Positions 1 through 8,932 of a stretch of DNA of 64,000 bases are shown one piece after another. The DNA is taken from the NCBI RefSeq assembly GCF_019038435.1, contig NZ_JAGPOX010000019.1:22701-86700 (forward strand), given 5' to 3'. Within the stretch, counting starts at the first letter, position 1, and each line of letters opens with the position of its first letter. The notes under the pieces are model-generated. The model was not told the origin of the DNA. It saw nothing but the letters and a program-made list of their open reading frames with translations, and did not search any database. This stretch comes from Nocardia alni (GTDB lineage Bacteria; Actinomycetota; Actinomycetes; Mycobacteriales; Mycobacteriaceae). The position numbers and the translations under genes were made by a program.

Positions 1-875
1 TGCACATCGGGGTCGAGCATTTCCCGCCGCTGTTCTTCGCCGGTCTGCGCTTCGCGGTGCTCGCCGTTCCGGTGGTTGTGCTGGTACCGCGCCCGCGAGT
101 GCCGCTGCGCTGGCTGCTGCTCTACGGGTTCGGCTTCGGGGTGGCGCAGTTCGCATTCCTGTTCATCGCGATGCGCGAGGGGATGCCGACCGGGCTGGCC
201 TCACTGGTGCTGCAATCCTCGGCGCCGTTCACGGTCCTGCTGGGTGCCGTGTTTCTGCGCGAAAGGCTCGGGGCGACAAAGGTTCTCGGCCTGGCGGCGG
301 CGGTGCTGGGCATGATGCTCATCGGCTGGGACAGGGCGCAGCACGCCGCGCTGCTGCCGGTCCTGCTGACCCTGGCCGGGGGCCTGGGCTGGGCGTTCGG
401 CAATGTCGGGTCGCGGCTGGCCGCGGCGCGGCCCGAGGGGGAGAAGGTCGATCCGCTGCACCTGACCCTGTGGATGGCGGTGGTGCCGCCGCTGCCGCTG
501 TTCGCGCTGTCGCTGGCGGTCGAGGGGCCGAGTGCGGGTGCACACGCACTCGTCGCGTCGTTCTCGCGCTCCGGCTGGCCCGCGCTGGCGGCCCTGTCCT
601 ACACCGCCGTGCTGGCGACGGTCGTGGGTTCGGGCCTGTGGACCTACCTGATGAGTCGCTATCCGGCGAGTGCGGTCGCGCCCCTGTCGCTGTTGGTGCC
701 GGTCGTCGGCATCGCCGCCTCCTGGGGCTTTCTCGGCGAACGGCCGACCGTGTTGTCGCTGGTGGGCGGGGTGATCGTGATCGTGGGCGCCTTCGCTGCG
801 ACGTCCGGGGGGCGGCGGCGGGTGACCGCGCCGACACCGGAACGCAGTTCGCTGGCGGCCGAACTGACTGTGTGA
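1..875 (+). CDS. EamA/DMT-family transporter, 5' truncated by window edge
   Basis: Integral membrane metabolite exporter of the drug/metabolite transporter superfamily; substrate unknown. The reading frame is open from the first bases of the window (frame from position 3), so the true start lies upstream. The first visible residues already read like the end of EamA helix 1 (FPPLFFAGLRF). About nine hydrophobic helices remain. The C-terminal EamA repeat carries SAVAPLSLLVPVVG and GFLGERPT, typical of the second EamA domain. A 25-residue polar tail follows. It ends 149 bp before the next gene, with no obvious operon partner in view. Family assignment is firm; function is not. Confidence 0.9.
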   Translation, partial: HIGVEHFPPLFFAGLRFAVLAVPVVVLVPRPRVPLRWLLLYGFGFGVAQFAFLFIAMREGMPTGLASLVLQSSAPFTVLLGAVFLRERLGATKVLGLAAAVLGMMLIGWDRAQHAALLPVLLTLAGGLGWAFGNVGSRLAAARPEGEKVDPLHLTLWMAVVPPLPLFALSLAVEGPSAGAHALVASFSRSGWPALAALSYTAVLATVVGSGLWTYLMSRYPASAVAPLSLLVPVVGIAASWGFLGERPTVLSLVGGVIVIVGAFAATSGGRRRVTAPTPERSSLAAELTV

Positions 876-1024
876 ACGCGGCGACCCGCCGGTATCGGCG
901 AACCGAGGAAATGTTCAGCTATTCCCGGACAAATGCAACCGTGAGTTACGGATTTCTACCCCCGAGAGACTAGAGGTTGGGATCGACCGCTTACAGTATT
1001 GCGCGGCGTGGAGGTCCCGAGCAG

Positions 1025-2779
1025 ATGGCAGAACGATACGGGGCGGTGTCGCGGAGAACAGTCCTTCGCGGTGCGGCCGTCGCGGGTGCATTGGCAGCAG
1101 GTCCGTTGAGTTCGGCAACCCCGGCGACGGCCGCGTCGCCCGGTCGCCGGGTCGCGGTATTCGGCGGCGGCGTTGCCGGTCTGACGGCGGCGCACGAGCT
1201 GGCCGAGCGAGGTTTCCAGGTCACCGTCTACGAGCGCCGGGCACTGGGTGGCAAAGCCCGCAGCATCGCGGTTCCCGGCACGGCCCGTGACGGCCGCCCG
1301 GATCTGCCCGGCGAGCACGGATTCCGCTTCTTTCCCGGCTTCTATCACCACATTCCGGACACGATGCGGCGGATTCCCTTCCCCGGCAACGACAATGGCG
1401 TGTGGGACAACCTGGTCGCCGCGGCCGAGACGCGGTTCTCCCGGGTCGGCAGTCCGGACACCATCGCGCCGATGGGCCGCGGCACACTCTGGACCAGTGC
1501 GAGCGATTTCCGGCAGACCGTGGCCTCGGCCGTCGCCACCTCGACGCGGATGCCGATGAGCGACGCCGCCTACTTCGCCGAGCGGCTGCTGGTGTTCTGC
1601 ACCAGTAGTGACGCCCGCCGGATCGGGGAGTGGGAGAACGTGTCGTGGCGCGATTTCGTCGGCGCCCGCGCGCACTCCGCGGAGTTCAGGATCCTGTTGT
1701 CGCGCACCCTGACCACCCTGCTGGTCGCCGCCAAGGACGACCGCGCCAGCACGCGCACCATCGGCACGATGGGTGAACAGTTCCTGGCCAATCCGCTGCA
1801 GACCGATGACGACGGTCCGCTGGATCGGCTACTCGACGGCCCGACCTCACGGATGTGGATAGATCCCTGGGCGCGGCACCTCAGCGCGCTCGGCGTGCGA
1901 TTCGTGACCGCGGAGCTGCGCGGCCTGACGGTGCGTGACCGCCGGATCTCCGCGGCGCGGGTGAGCGCGTCCGGCCGCGAAACTCCGGTGGACGCCGACT
2001 ATTTCGTGCTGGCCGTGCCGGTGGAGGTGGCGCGCCGGATGTGGACGCCCGAAATCCTGGCGGTCCAACCGGAATTGGCCGCGATGAACCGGCTGGATGT
2101 GGACTGGATGACCGGCATCCAGTTCTATCTGCGCCGCCCGACCGCCATAGCGCGCGGGCACACCGCCTACATCGATTCGCCGTGGTCGCTGACCTCGATC
2201 GCGCAGAACCAATTCTGGCCGCACACACCGCTGCCGGGCTTCGGCGACGGCTCGGTCCGGGACTGCCTGTCGGTGGACGTGTCGGACTGGGAGCAGCCCG
2301 GGATCCTGTTCGGCAAGCCCGCCAAGGAGTGCACGCACGAACAGATCGCGCGTGAGGTCTGGGCGCAGATTCAGGCCCACCTGAAGGGCAAGGTCGACTT
2401 ACACGACGCCGACCTGCATTCGTGGTTCCTGGACCCCGGCGTGAGCTGGGATGCCGGGCAGGGCCACAACGTGAACGTCGATCCACTGCTGATCAATACC
2501 GTGGGGGCCTGGTCCGCGCGGCCGCAGGCGCACGGTGCGCTGGAGAATCTGTTCCTCGCGGGTGATTACGTGCGCACCATGATCGATCTGGCCACCATGG
2601 AGGGTGCGTGCGAGTCCGCGCGCACGGCGGTCAACGCCCTGTTGGACACGGCGGGTTCGAATGCGCCGCGCTGCAGGCTCTTCCCGCTGTTCCGGGCGCC
2701 GCAATTCGAGCCGATGCGGCAGGCGGACGCCGCCCGGTACGCGGCGGGTCGGTCGAACGTGTTCGACACGCCCGTATAG
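1025..2779 (+). CDS. Tat-exported FAD-dependent oxidoreductase (amine oxidase / HpnE-like fold)
   Basis: Flavoenzyme of 584 aa. I chose the ATG at 1025 over a longer frame from 977 because GGAGG (1010-1014) sits 10 nt upstream and the protein then begins with a twin-arginine signal (SRRTVLRG, then an alanine-rich stretch ending TPATAA). An FAD Rossmann motif follows (VAVFGGGVAGLTAAHEL), then the E-R of YERR binding ribose. The C-terminal flavin contact is LFLAGDYV...ATMEGACESA. This layout matches phytoene desaturase/hydroxysqualene dehydroxylase-type amine oxidases. Export by Tat suggests work outside the membrane on a lipid or terpenoid. No carotenoid or hopanoid partner genes are nearby, so the substrate is not assigned. 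Confidence 0.85.
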   Translation: MAERYGAVSRRTVLRGAAVAGALAAGPLSSATPATAASPGRRVAVFGGGVAGLTAAHELAERGFQVTVYERRALGGKARSIAVPGTARDGRPDLPGEHGFRFFPGFYHHIPDTMRRIPFPGNDNGVWDNLVAAAETRFSRVGSPDTIAPMGRGTLWTSASDFRQTVASAVATSTRMPMSDAAYFAERLLVFCTSSDARRIGEWENVSWRDFVGARAHSAEFRILLSRTLTTLLVAAKDDRASTRTIGTMGEQFLANPLQTDDDGPLDRLLDGPTSRMWIDPWARHLSALGVRFVTAELRGLTVRDRRISAARVSASGRETPVDADYFVLAVPVEVARRMWTPEILAVQPELAAMNRLDVDWMTGIQFYLRRPTAIARGHTAYIDSPWSLTSIAQNQFWPHTPLPGFGDGSVRDCLSVDVSDWEQPGILFGKPAKECTHEQIAREVWAQIQAHLKGKVDLHDADLHSWFLDPGVSWDAGQGHNVNVDPLLINTVGAWSARPQAHGALENLFLAGDYVRTMIDLATMEGACESARTAVNALLDTAGSNAPRCRLFPLFRAPQFEPMRQADAARYAAGRSNVFDTPV

Positions 2780-2814
2780 GGCGCTACACGCCACACGCTG
2801 CGGTGGATCGGGTC

Positions 2815-3040
2815 ATGAGCCAACTCCACTACGGCCGAGCTTCGTGAACTCCTCGGGGAGCCCACACACCGTGTCGCGACGAAGGAACGCTTCGCGTTGC
2901 ATCCGCGCGATCGGCAATGGATCGCGACCTCGCCGTTCGTGGTGCCGGCCACCTCCGACGCGGACGGCAACCGCGACGCCTCGCCGAAGGGGGATCCCGC
3001 GGGATTCGTCCAGGTGCTCGACGACCGCACGCTCACCGTC
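2815..3040 (+). pseudogene. Remnant of an FMN-dependent PPOX-family (pyridoxamine-phosphate-oxidase-like) gene
   Basis: From 2831 one frame reads TAELRELLGEP, then HPRDRQWIATSPF and SPKGDPAGFVQVLDDRTL. This is the N-terminal block of the MSMEG_1061-type PPOX family as I recall it. That frame has a TGA at 2816-2818 and no ATG before the homology. The only plausible start (ATG 2815) is in another frame and stops after ten residues (SQLHYGRAS). After LDDRTLTV the resemblance ends and the frame runs into murT. So both a 5' frameshift and loss of about the last two thirds are visible. It is best called a decayed gene. Confidence 0.75.
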
Positions 3041-3107
3041 CCGTGGGTGAGCAACGTCCCAGCCGCCCTCGACGGCGGCGTCGCGCGTCGCGGAATAGGA
3101 TTCCCGC

Positions 3108-4343
3108 GTGGCAGACATCTCGATGCGCGGACGGCTCGCGCTGCGGGCGGCGGCGGGCGCGGCATGGGCCTCGCAGCGGGCCGGGCGCGGTAAGGGCTCG
3201 ATGATCGGCGGGCTGATCGCAGTGCGAATCGATCCGACGATCATGACGCAGCTGGGCCGTGGACGGCGCACGGTGCTGGTGACCGGCACCAACGGCAAGT
3301 CCACCACCACGCGGATGACAGCGGCCGCCCTGGGCGCGCTGGGGCCGGTGGCCACCCAGGCCGACGGTGCGAATATGGACGCCGGGATCGTGGCCGCGCT
3401 CAACGCGCATCGCACCGCGCCGCTGGCCGCGATCGAGGTCGACGAGCTGCATCTGCCGCATGTGGCCGACGCGCTCGATCCGGACGCGGTGGTGCTGCTG
3501 AATCTGAGCCGTGACCAGCTCGACCGGGTCGGTGAGATCAACATGATCGAGCGCAAGCTGCGCGCGGGCATGGCCGGGCACCCCGAGGCCGTACTGATCG
3601 CCAACTGCGACGACGTGCTGATCACCTCCATCGCCTACGACCATCCGAATGTGGTGTGGGTGGCCGCGGGCAGTGGCTGGGCGGTGGACGCCAGCAGCTG
3701 CCCGCGCAGCGGTGAGCCGATAGTCTGGGAGGGCGAGCACTGGCGTAGTACCGGTGCGGATTTCGAGCGGCCCGAGCCCGACTGGTGGGTCGACGAGGAG
3801 CATCTGCACGGCCCCGACGGGGTGAAAATACCACTGCACCTTGCCCTTCCGGGGCGGGCCAACCGCGGCAACGCCGCGCAGACCGTGGCCGCGGCGGTTG
3901 CGCTCGGCGTGCGGCCCGAGACGGCGGCCGAGGCGACCGCGACCGTCCGCGAGATCGCCGGTCGCTACCGCAGCGTGCGGGTCGGCGAGCACACCGCGCG
4001 GCTGCTGCTGGCCAAGAACCCCGCCGGATGGCAGGAGGCGTTGTCGATGATCGACCCTGCCGCAACCGGTTTGGTGATCGCGGTGAACGGCCAGGTGCCC
4101 GACGGCGAGGATCTGTCCTGGCTGTGGGATGTGCGCTTCGAGCATTTCGAGGGTACCCAGGTCGTAGCCTCCGGTGAGCGGGCCACCGACCTCGCGGTGC
4201 GCCTCACCTACGCCGGGGTCGACCATACGACGGTGGCGGATCCGTTGCGCGCCATAGCATCCTGTCCACCCGGACAGGTGGAGGTACTGGCCAACTACAC
4301 CGCGTTCCGCGATCTGAACCGTGCGCTGGAGGCCCGGCCATGA
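3108..4343 (+). CDS. murT: Lipid II isoglutaminyl synthase, MurT ligase subunit
   Basis: With GatD it amidates the alpha-carboxyl of D-Glu in lipid II, giving D-isoglutamine in peptidoglycan. The protein is 411 aa. A Mur-ligase P-loop (GTNGKSTTTRM) lies at residues about 62-72, followed by a central Mur ligase domain (EVDELHLPHVAD) and a C-terminal MurT domain. The Cys4 zinc ribbon of firmicute MurT is mostly missing: CPRSG keeps one cysteine and the second knuckle is STGAD. I believe this is usual in actinobacterial MurT. Start GTG 3108 is the longest reasonable one; ATG 3123 is an alternative. It overlaps gatD by 4 nt (ATGA), so the two are translationally coupled. Confidence 0.93.
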   Translation: MADISMRGRLALRAAAGAAWASQRAGRGKGSMIGGLIAVRIDPTIMTQLGRGRRTVLVTGTNGKSTTTRMTAAALGALGPVATQADGANMDAGIVAALNAHRTAPLAAIEVDELHLPHVADALDPDAVVLLNLSRDQLDRVGEINMIERKLRAGMAGHPEAVLIANCDDVLITSIAYDHPNVVWVAAGSGWAVDASSCPRSGEPIVWEGEHWRSTGADFERPEPDWWVDEEHLHGPDGVKIPLHLALPGRANRGNAAQTVAAAVALGVRPETAAEATATVREIAGRYRSVRVGEHTARLLLAKNPAGWQEALSMIDPAATGLVIAVNGQVPDGEDLSWLWDVRFEHFEGTQVVASGERATDLAVRLTYAGVDHTTVADPLRAIASCPPGQVEVLANYTAFRDLNRALEARP

Positions 4344-5050
4344 CTGAGTCGACCGTTCGGATCGGGCTGGTACTGCCGGATGTCATGGGCACCTACGGCG
4401 ACGGCGGCAACGCCGTCGTGCTGCGCCAGCGGCTGCGGATGCGTGGCCACGCCGCCGAGATCGTCGAAATCACCTTGAACGACCCGGTTCCCGACTCGCT
4501 GGACGTCTATCTCCTGGGCGGAGCCGAGGATTCGGCGCAGCGCCTGGCCACCCGGCATCTGCAACGGTATCCGGGTATGCAGCGCGCGGCCGCGGGCGGC
4601 GTTCCGGTGCTGGCGATCTGCGCGGCCATCCAGGTGCTGGGCCACTGGTACGAGACCTCGGGCGGCGAACGGGTCGAGGGCGTCGCGATGTTCGACGTCA
4701 CCACCTCGCCGCAGGCCGAGCGGGCCATCGGAGAGGTGGCGACAACCCCCCTGCTCGAAGGCCTGTCCGCCCCCCTGACCGGATTCGAGAACCATCGCGG
4801 CGGCACGAGCCTGGGCCCCGATGCCACGGGCCTGGCCCGCGTCACCCGCGGTGTCGGCAACGGCGTCGGCGACGGCCTCGAGGGCGTCGTCCAGGGTTCG
4901 GTAATCGGCACCTACATGCATGGCCCCGCCCTGGCTCGTAACCCCGAACTGGCCGACCACCTGCTGAAACAGGCCCTCGGTGTCAACGAGCTGCCCCCCT
5001 TGGACCTGCCCGAGGTCGACCGACTGCGTCGCGAACGCCTGCGCGCCTAG
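4340..5050 (+). CDS. gatD: Lipid II isoglutaminyl synthase, glutaminase subunit GatD
   Basis: Class I glutamine amidotransferase of 236 aa that supplies ammonia to MurT. The nucleophile is the cysteine of LAICAAIQVLG. The usual glycine after it (CAGxQ) is alanine here, a small departure at the oxyanion elbow. The catalytic histidine lies in GTYMHGPAL near the C terminus. Family marker RVEGVAMFDV follows the nucleophile block. It shares ATGA with the end of murT, the arrangement expected for a stoichiometric heterodimer. The call rests on motif order plus operon context. Confidence 0.93.
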   Translation: MTESTVRIGLVLPDVMGTYGDGGNAVVLRQRLRMRGHAAEIVEITLNDPVPDSLDVYLLGGAEDSAQRLATRHLQRYPGMQRAAAGGVPVLAICAAIQVLGHWYETSGGERVEGVAMFDVTTSPQAERAIGEVATTPLLEGLSAPLTGFENHRGGTSLGPDATGLARVTRGVGNGVGDGLEGVVQGSVIGTYMHGPALARNPELADHLLKQALGVNELPPLDLPEVDRLRRERLRA

Positions 5051-5093
5051 GCATTTACGCCGGCAGCACCCACGAGTGGAAATCCCGATTCGG

Positions 5094-5122
5094 TTGAGTT
5101 GACCGCCCCAACCCGGTAATCT
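5094..5122 (+). promoter_or_regulatory. Candidate promoter of the cholesterol oxidase gene
   Basis: TTGAGT (5094-5099), 17 nt, then TAATCT (5117-5122), a fair match to a primary-sigma promoter. It would place transcription start about 30 nt before the GTG at 5158. Inferred from sequence only. Confidence 0.45.
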
Positions 5123-5157
5123 CGCGCGCGGCCATGCGCGATGAGGGAGGTGGCCGG

Positions 5158-6777
5158 GTGCACAGACGCGCCTTGATGAAGGTTGCTGGGGCAGCGGTGT
5201 TGCTGGGTGCGGCGACGAGTGTGACCGGTGGCGGCCGCGCTTCCGCGGATCCGGTGTGGGACGACCTGTTCCGGCACTGGGTTCCGGAAATCTTTGCGCC
5301 CCTTCCCGATCCGGCGGAGCACTCCGAGGCGATAGTCATCGGGTCCGGGTTCGGAGCCGCGGTGACGGCGTTGCGGCTGGCGCAGGCGGGTGTGGCGACC
5401 ACCGTGCTGGAGCGCGGATCGCGCTGGCCCAACGATCCGTGGCGGGAGATCTTCACCGGTGATGACATGCCCGACGGGCGCGGGTTCTGGCATCGCACCG
5501 AATTCACCGGTGTGACCAAGGTGCCCATGCGATTCGCCGATTTCGGCGGGGTGCTGGACGTGACGCCGCTCGACGGAATCGATGTCTGGCACGGCGCCGC
5601 GGTGGGTGGCGGCTCGGTGGTGTTCACCGGGTGCATGCTCGAGCCGCCGCGCCGGTTTTTCGAGCAGATATTCGGCGGCACAGTCGATTACGATGAAATG
5701 GACCGGGTCTACTACCCTCGGGTGCGGCAGATGCTGCGGCTGAGCACGATGCCCGCCGATATCTACAATTCGACGCCGTTCACTCATTCACGGGCCTGGG
5801 ACGATCAGGCTCGCAAGGCCGGCTACACCCCGCAGCCCAGTGACTCCATCTTCAACTGGAACGTCGTTCGCGCTGAATTGTCCGGAGCTACCAGGCCTTC
5901 GGCCACCGCCGCGCGAAGCGACCTGGGCAATTCCAACGGCGCGAAATTCGATCTCAATCAGAATTACCTGAAATACGCTCAGAGTTCCGGCAAGTCGGCG
6001 ATCTTCCCGGGCCATCGGGTCGATGCGATCGCCCAGGATTCCGGCGGCCGTTACGCGGTGACGGTGACCAAACTCGATCCGAACGGCGCGGTCCTGCGCA
6101 AGCGCACTCTCACTTGTGATCGGCTGTTCCTGGGCGCGGGTTCGGTCGGCACCTCCCAGCTGCTGGTGCGTGCCCAGGGCACCGGAGCGCTGCCACACCT
6201 CAACGAGCACGTCGGCGACGGCTGGGGCACCAATGGCGATGTGGTGCTCGCGCGCGGTGAGAGCTCGCTGCGCGGGCTGGGGCAGGGTGTGCCGAGTGCG
6301 AGCCGCATCTTCGACGAGTCCGGTATGCCGCTGACGCTGGAAAGCTGGTACATCCCAGGCATGCCCATGGAGACCGGTGCGCTGGCCTCGCTCGGCCTGG
6401 CCTTCGATACGACCCGCGCCCGCTTCGGCTACGACGCGCGGCACGACACGGTCGGCCTGCGCTGGCCCCGGCGGGCACAGGACCGGATCACGGACGCCTG
6501 TCGTGCCGTCCAGCACCGCATCGCCGAGCGAAGCGGCGCCATGGTCGAATACAACGCCCTGGGCTACGACGCCAACGCGCTGTTCACCGCGCATCCGCTC
6601 GGCGGCGCGGTGCTGGGCCTGGCCACCGACACCTACGGCCGCGTGATCGGGCATCCGGGGCTGTATGTGATGGACGGTGCTGCGGTTCCGGGCAGCACCG
6701 GCACGGTGAATCCGTCGCTGACGATCGCCGCGCTGGCGGAACGCAATATCGAGGCCATCATTCGCGCAGGTCACTGA
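5158..6777 (+). CDS. Secreted cholesterol oxidase (GMC-fold 3-beta-hydroxysteroid oxidase)
   Basis: Oxidises the 3-beta-hydroxyl of cholesterol and isomerises the product to cholest-4-en-3-one, releasing H2O2; the protein is exported. It is 539 aa from GTG 5158, chosen because AGGGAGG (5144-5150) is 7 nt upstream and an RR-containing signal (HRRALMK, then a hydrophobic core ending GRASA) follows at once. The FAD motif is IVIGSGFGAAVTALRLAQAG. GMC signatures near the C terminus are TAHPLGGAVLG and GTVNPSLTIAAL, holding the His and Asn expected in class I cholesterol oxidases. It fits the sterol-catabolic genes at 32-54 kb, though no KstR-like box was seen in front of it. Confidence 0.9.
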   Translation: MHRRALMKVAGAAVLLGAATSVTGGGRASADPVWDDLFRHWVPEIFAPLPDPAEHSEAIVIGSGFGAAVTALRLAQAGVATTVLERGSRWPNDPWREIFTGDDMPDGRGFWHRTEFTGVTKVPMRFADFGGVLDVTPLDGIDVWHGAAVGGGSVVFTGCMLEPPRRFFEQIFGGTVDYDEMDRVYYPRVRQMLRLSTMPADIYNSTPFTHSRAWDDQARKAGYTPQPSDSIFNWNVVRAELSGATRPSATAARSDLGNSNGAKFDLNQNYLKYAQSSGKSAIFPGHRVDAIAQDSGGRYAVTVTKLDPNGAVLRKRTLTCDRLFLGAGSVGTSQLLVRAQGTGALPHLNEHVGDGWGTNGDVVLARGESSLRGLGQGVPSASRIFDESGMPLTLESWYIPGMPMETGALASLGLAFDTTRARFGYDARHDTVGLRWPRRAQDRITDACRAVQHRIAERSGAMVEYNALGYDANALFTAHPLGGAVLGLATDTYGRVIGHPGLYVMDGAAVPGSTGTVNPSLTIAALAERNIEAIIRAGH

Positions 6778-6835
6778 CGCCGTCATGGTTGCGGGTTACT
6801 CTCGGCTGGATCATTCATCGCAGAAGGGATCCACT

Positions 6836-7624
6836 GTGTCGCAGCACCGCACCGTGTCGGCGCCGGAGTATCCGCGCAAACCGCCGGTCCTGTGGACCGA
6901 TTTCCTCATGCTGGCGGTGGCCGTGGTGTCCGCGGCGCTGATCTGCTGGGTGGTGATGCTGCGGGTGCCGCGCGAGGCGGTCGACTGGGTCGCGATCGCC
7001 GACTACGTGACCTGTGGAATCTTCGCGCTGGAATTCCTGTGGCGCTGGCGGCGGGCGGACTGGTCGTGGAATTTCCCCTTCGTCTACTGGTACGAGGTCT
7101 TGTGCCTGGTCCCGGTGACCGCCCCGTACTTCCACGAATCCCACGTCCTGCGCGTGGTCGTGCTGCTGGCCCGGCTGCTGCGCGTGGCCGACCGCGCGTT
7201 CGGTGACCGGGTCACCGTGGCGGTGGTCAACCGGTCGATGGGCACGATCGTGGACGTGATCAAGCGGCCGGTCACGATGGCGGTGCTGGAGGAGGTCTCG
7301 GAGGTGCTGCGGGTGGGTGAGTACACCCGCAATATCGCCTCGGCGCTGGAGGAGAACCGCGAGGAACTCGATGCGATGATCCTGGAGGTGATCCAGAGCG
7401 ATCCGCAGATCGGCCGGGTTCGCTACCTGCCCTTCCACGAGGACATCATCCGCGGCATCGCGAATACCGCCTTCCGCGTCATCTTCCAGGTGCTGGCCGA
7501 TCCGCGCATCGATGAGCTGGTGGGGGATGTGTTGCGGGAGAACGTGCATCAGATGCGGCGCGCGGTGCGCGAGGGTGAGCGGGCGCCGGAGACCGTGGAC
7601 AACAAGGTGATCCCGACGGCCTGA
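6836..7624 (+). CDS. Voltage-sensor-like membrane protein without an obvious pore domain
   Basis: Protein of 262 aa. GTG 6836 is preferred because AGAAGGGA (6822-6829) lies just upstream. The N-terminal half holds four hydrophobic segments. The fourth (VLRVVVLLARLLRVADRAF) has arginines every three to four residues like an S4 voltage sensor. No P-loop selectivity filter (TVGYG or similar) or S5-S6 pair follows; instead there is a charged amphipathic region of about 130 residues. It is likely annotated as an ion transporter, but it resembles a stand-alone sensor domain with a cytoplasmic tail. It begins 58 nt after the cholesterol oxidase stop, so co-transcription is possible. Confidence 0.65.
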   Translation: MSQHRTVSAPEYPRKPPVLWTDFLMLAVAVVSAALICWVVMLRVPREAVDWVAIADYVTCGIFALEFLWRWRRADWSWNFPFVYWYEVLCLVPVTAPYFHESHVLRVVVLLARLLRVADRAFGDRVTVAVVNRSMGTIVDVIKRPVTMAVLEEVSEVLRVGEYTRNIASALEENREELDAMILEVIQSDPQIGRVRYLPFHEDIIRGIANTAFRVIFQVLADPRIDELVGDVLRENVHQMRRAVREGERAPETVDNKVIPTA

Positions 7625-7643
7625 GCTCGCCCACCCCGCCGGC

Positions 7644-8861
7644 TTACCGCCCCTCGCGAGCCTCCGCGTGCCGCACAGCCTCTCGCGGCTGCGCGTATCG
7701 CAGTGTCTCCCAGGCGATCAGGATTCCCAGCGCCGCGCACAGTATGCCCAGGGCGACGATCGCGGGCACCACCGCGGCGAGCGGGATCAGCGCGAGCAGC
7801 ACCACCGCCGCGGCGATTCGGGGCCACAGCGCCACTTTCGTGGCGTAGTGCCGGAATCCGACGAGTGCGATCAGGTACAGCACCACCCCGCCGTACAGCG
7901 CGTACAGCGGAATCCCGTGCAGCTCATCGCGAAGCGTGTGACCGGCTGCGCCGCCGACAAGTTCGAGCACCTTCTTCAATCCCAGCGACAGCGCGATGAT
8001 CCCGACGACCATCGGGAAATGCCAATAGGTGTAGCAGTTTCGCGCGATCTGGATCTGCCGCGCACCGCTCGCCTCGGCCATCTGCCGCTCCACCACCGCC
8101 GCGCCGACATCGAAGTACGCCCACCACAGCAGCCCGGCGACGGCGAGCCCGAGCAGCGAGCCCACCGCGATCGGCCACGAGATCGGCAGGCCCGCCACGC
8201 CGACGCCGATGGAGACGACCGATTCGCCCAGCGCCACGATGATGATCAGGCCGTGCCGCTCGGCGAAGTGGCCGGCCGAATTGATCCGCCAGTCGTTGCC
8301 CGAGAACAGCGTCCACACCATGTCGCCCGCGACGGCCGCGATCCACAGCCAGATCTGCACGGCGCCGTGCTCGGCCGCGGCGATGATCAGCAGCACGGTG
8401 CCGATCGTGATCGATCCCAACGCCCACCGGGTCACCTGGCCGCGCAACTGCCGGTCCTGCGCGCTGGCACACCAGAACACCCACAGGTGGATCAGCCGGA
8501 TCGCCAGGTAACCCACAGCGAACACCAGCGGGCCGTACCAGCCCCCGGGCAGATCGTGGAATGCCTCCGGGATTGCCAGCGCGACGATCAGCGCCGCGCC
8601 CATGGCCACGAACAGTGCCACCCGGGCGATGCCCTCGTCGGCCTTGATCAAGTTGCCCAGCCAGGCATAGGCGATCCACACCCACCACAGCACCGCCAGC
8701 ACCAGGAAGGCGCGCAGCATGTTCACCGCGGTGGTCTCGTGTGCGGCCAGGTCGGTGACCTGGGTGAAGGCGAACACCAGCACCAGGTCGAAGAACAGTT
8801 CCAGCTGCGTCACCGAGGCATGTTCGGTGAGTGCCTGTATCCGAGATCGCTTGCCGGTCAT
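7644..8861 (-). CDS. LtrA family (low temperature requirement A) membrane protein
   Basis: Polytopic membrane protein of 405 aa with about 11-12 helices. The N-terminal family signature is VTQLELFFDLVLVFAFTQVT, and a later ERHGLIIIVALGESVV block is also diagnostic of LtrA. The family was named from a Listeria cold-growth mutant; its biochemical role is unknown. The gene converges with the voltage-sensor-like gene, whose stop lies 19 nt away, and has no partner on its strand. Start ATG 8861 fits the family N terminus. Confidence 0.9.
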   Translation of the reverse strand: MTGKRSRIQALTEHASVTQLELFFDLVLVFAFTQVTDLAAHETTAVNMLRAFLVLAVLWWVWIAYAWLGNLIKADEGIARVALFVAMGAALIVALAIPEAFHDLPGGWYGPLVFAVGYLAIRLIHLWVFWCASAQDRQLRGQVTRWALGSITIGTVLLIIAAAEHGAVQIWLWIAAVAGDMVWTLFSGNDWRINSAGHFAERHGLIIIVALGESVVSIGVGVAGLPISWPIAVGSLLGLAVAGLLWWAYFDVGAAVVERQMAEASGARQIQIARNCYTYWHFPMVVGIIALSLGLKKVLELVGGAAGHTLRDELHGIPLYALYGGVVLYLIALVGFRHYATKVALWPRIAAAVVLLALIPLAAVVPAIVALGILCAALGILIAWETLRYAQPREAVRHAEAREGR

Positions 8862-8932
8862 GCGGATATCGTCGCAGGTGTTCGGCTATTCCGGCAGTAT
8901 TGCGTCGGGTCTGCAATTTCTGCGGCGGCTGC

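Noticed and set aside
956..1675. Long minus-strand ORF opposite the amine-oxidase-like gene
   Set aside because: Shadow of the codon bias of 1025-2779; no family pattern, no ribosome site.
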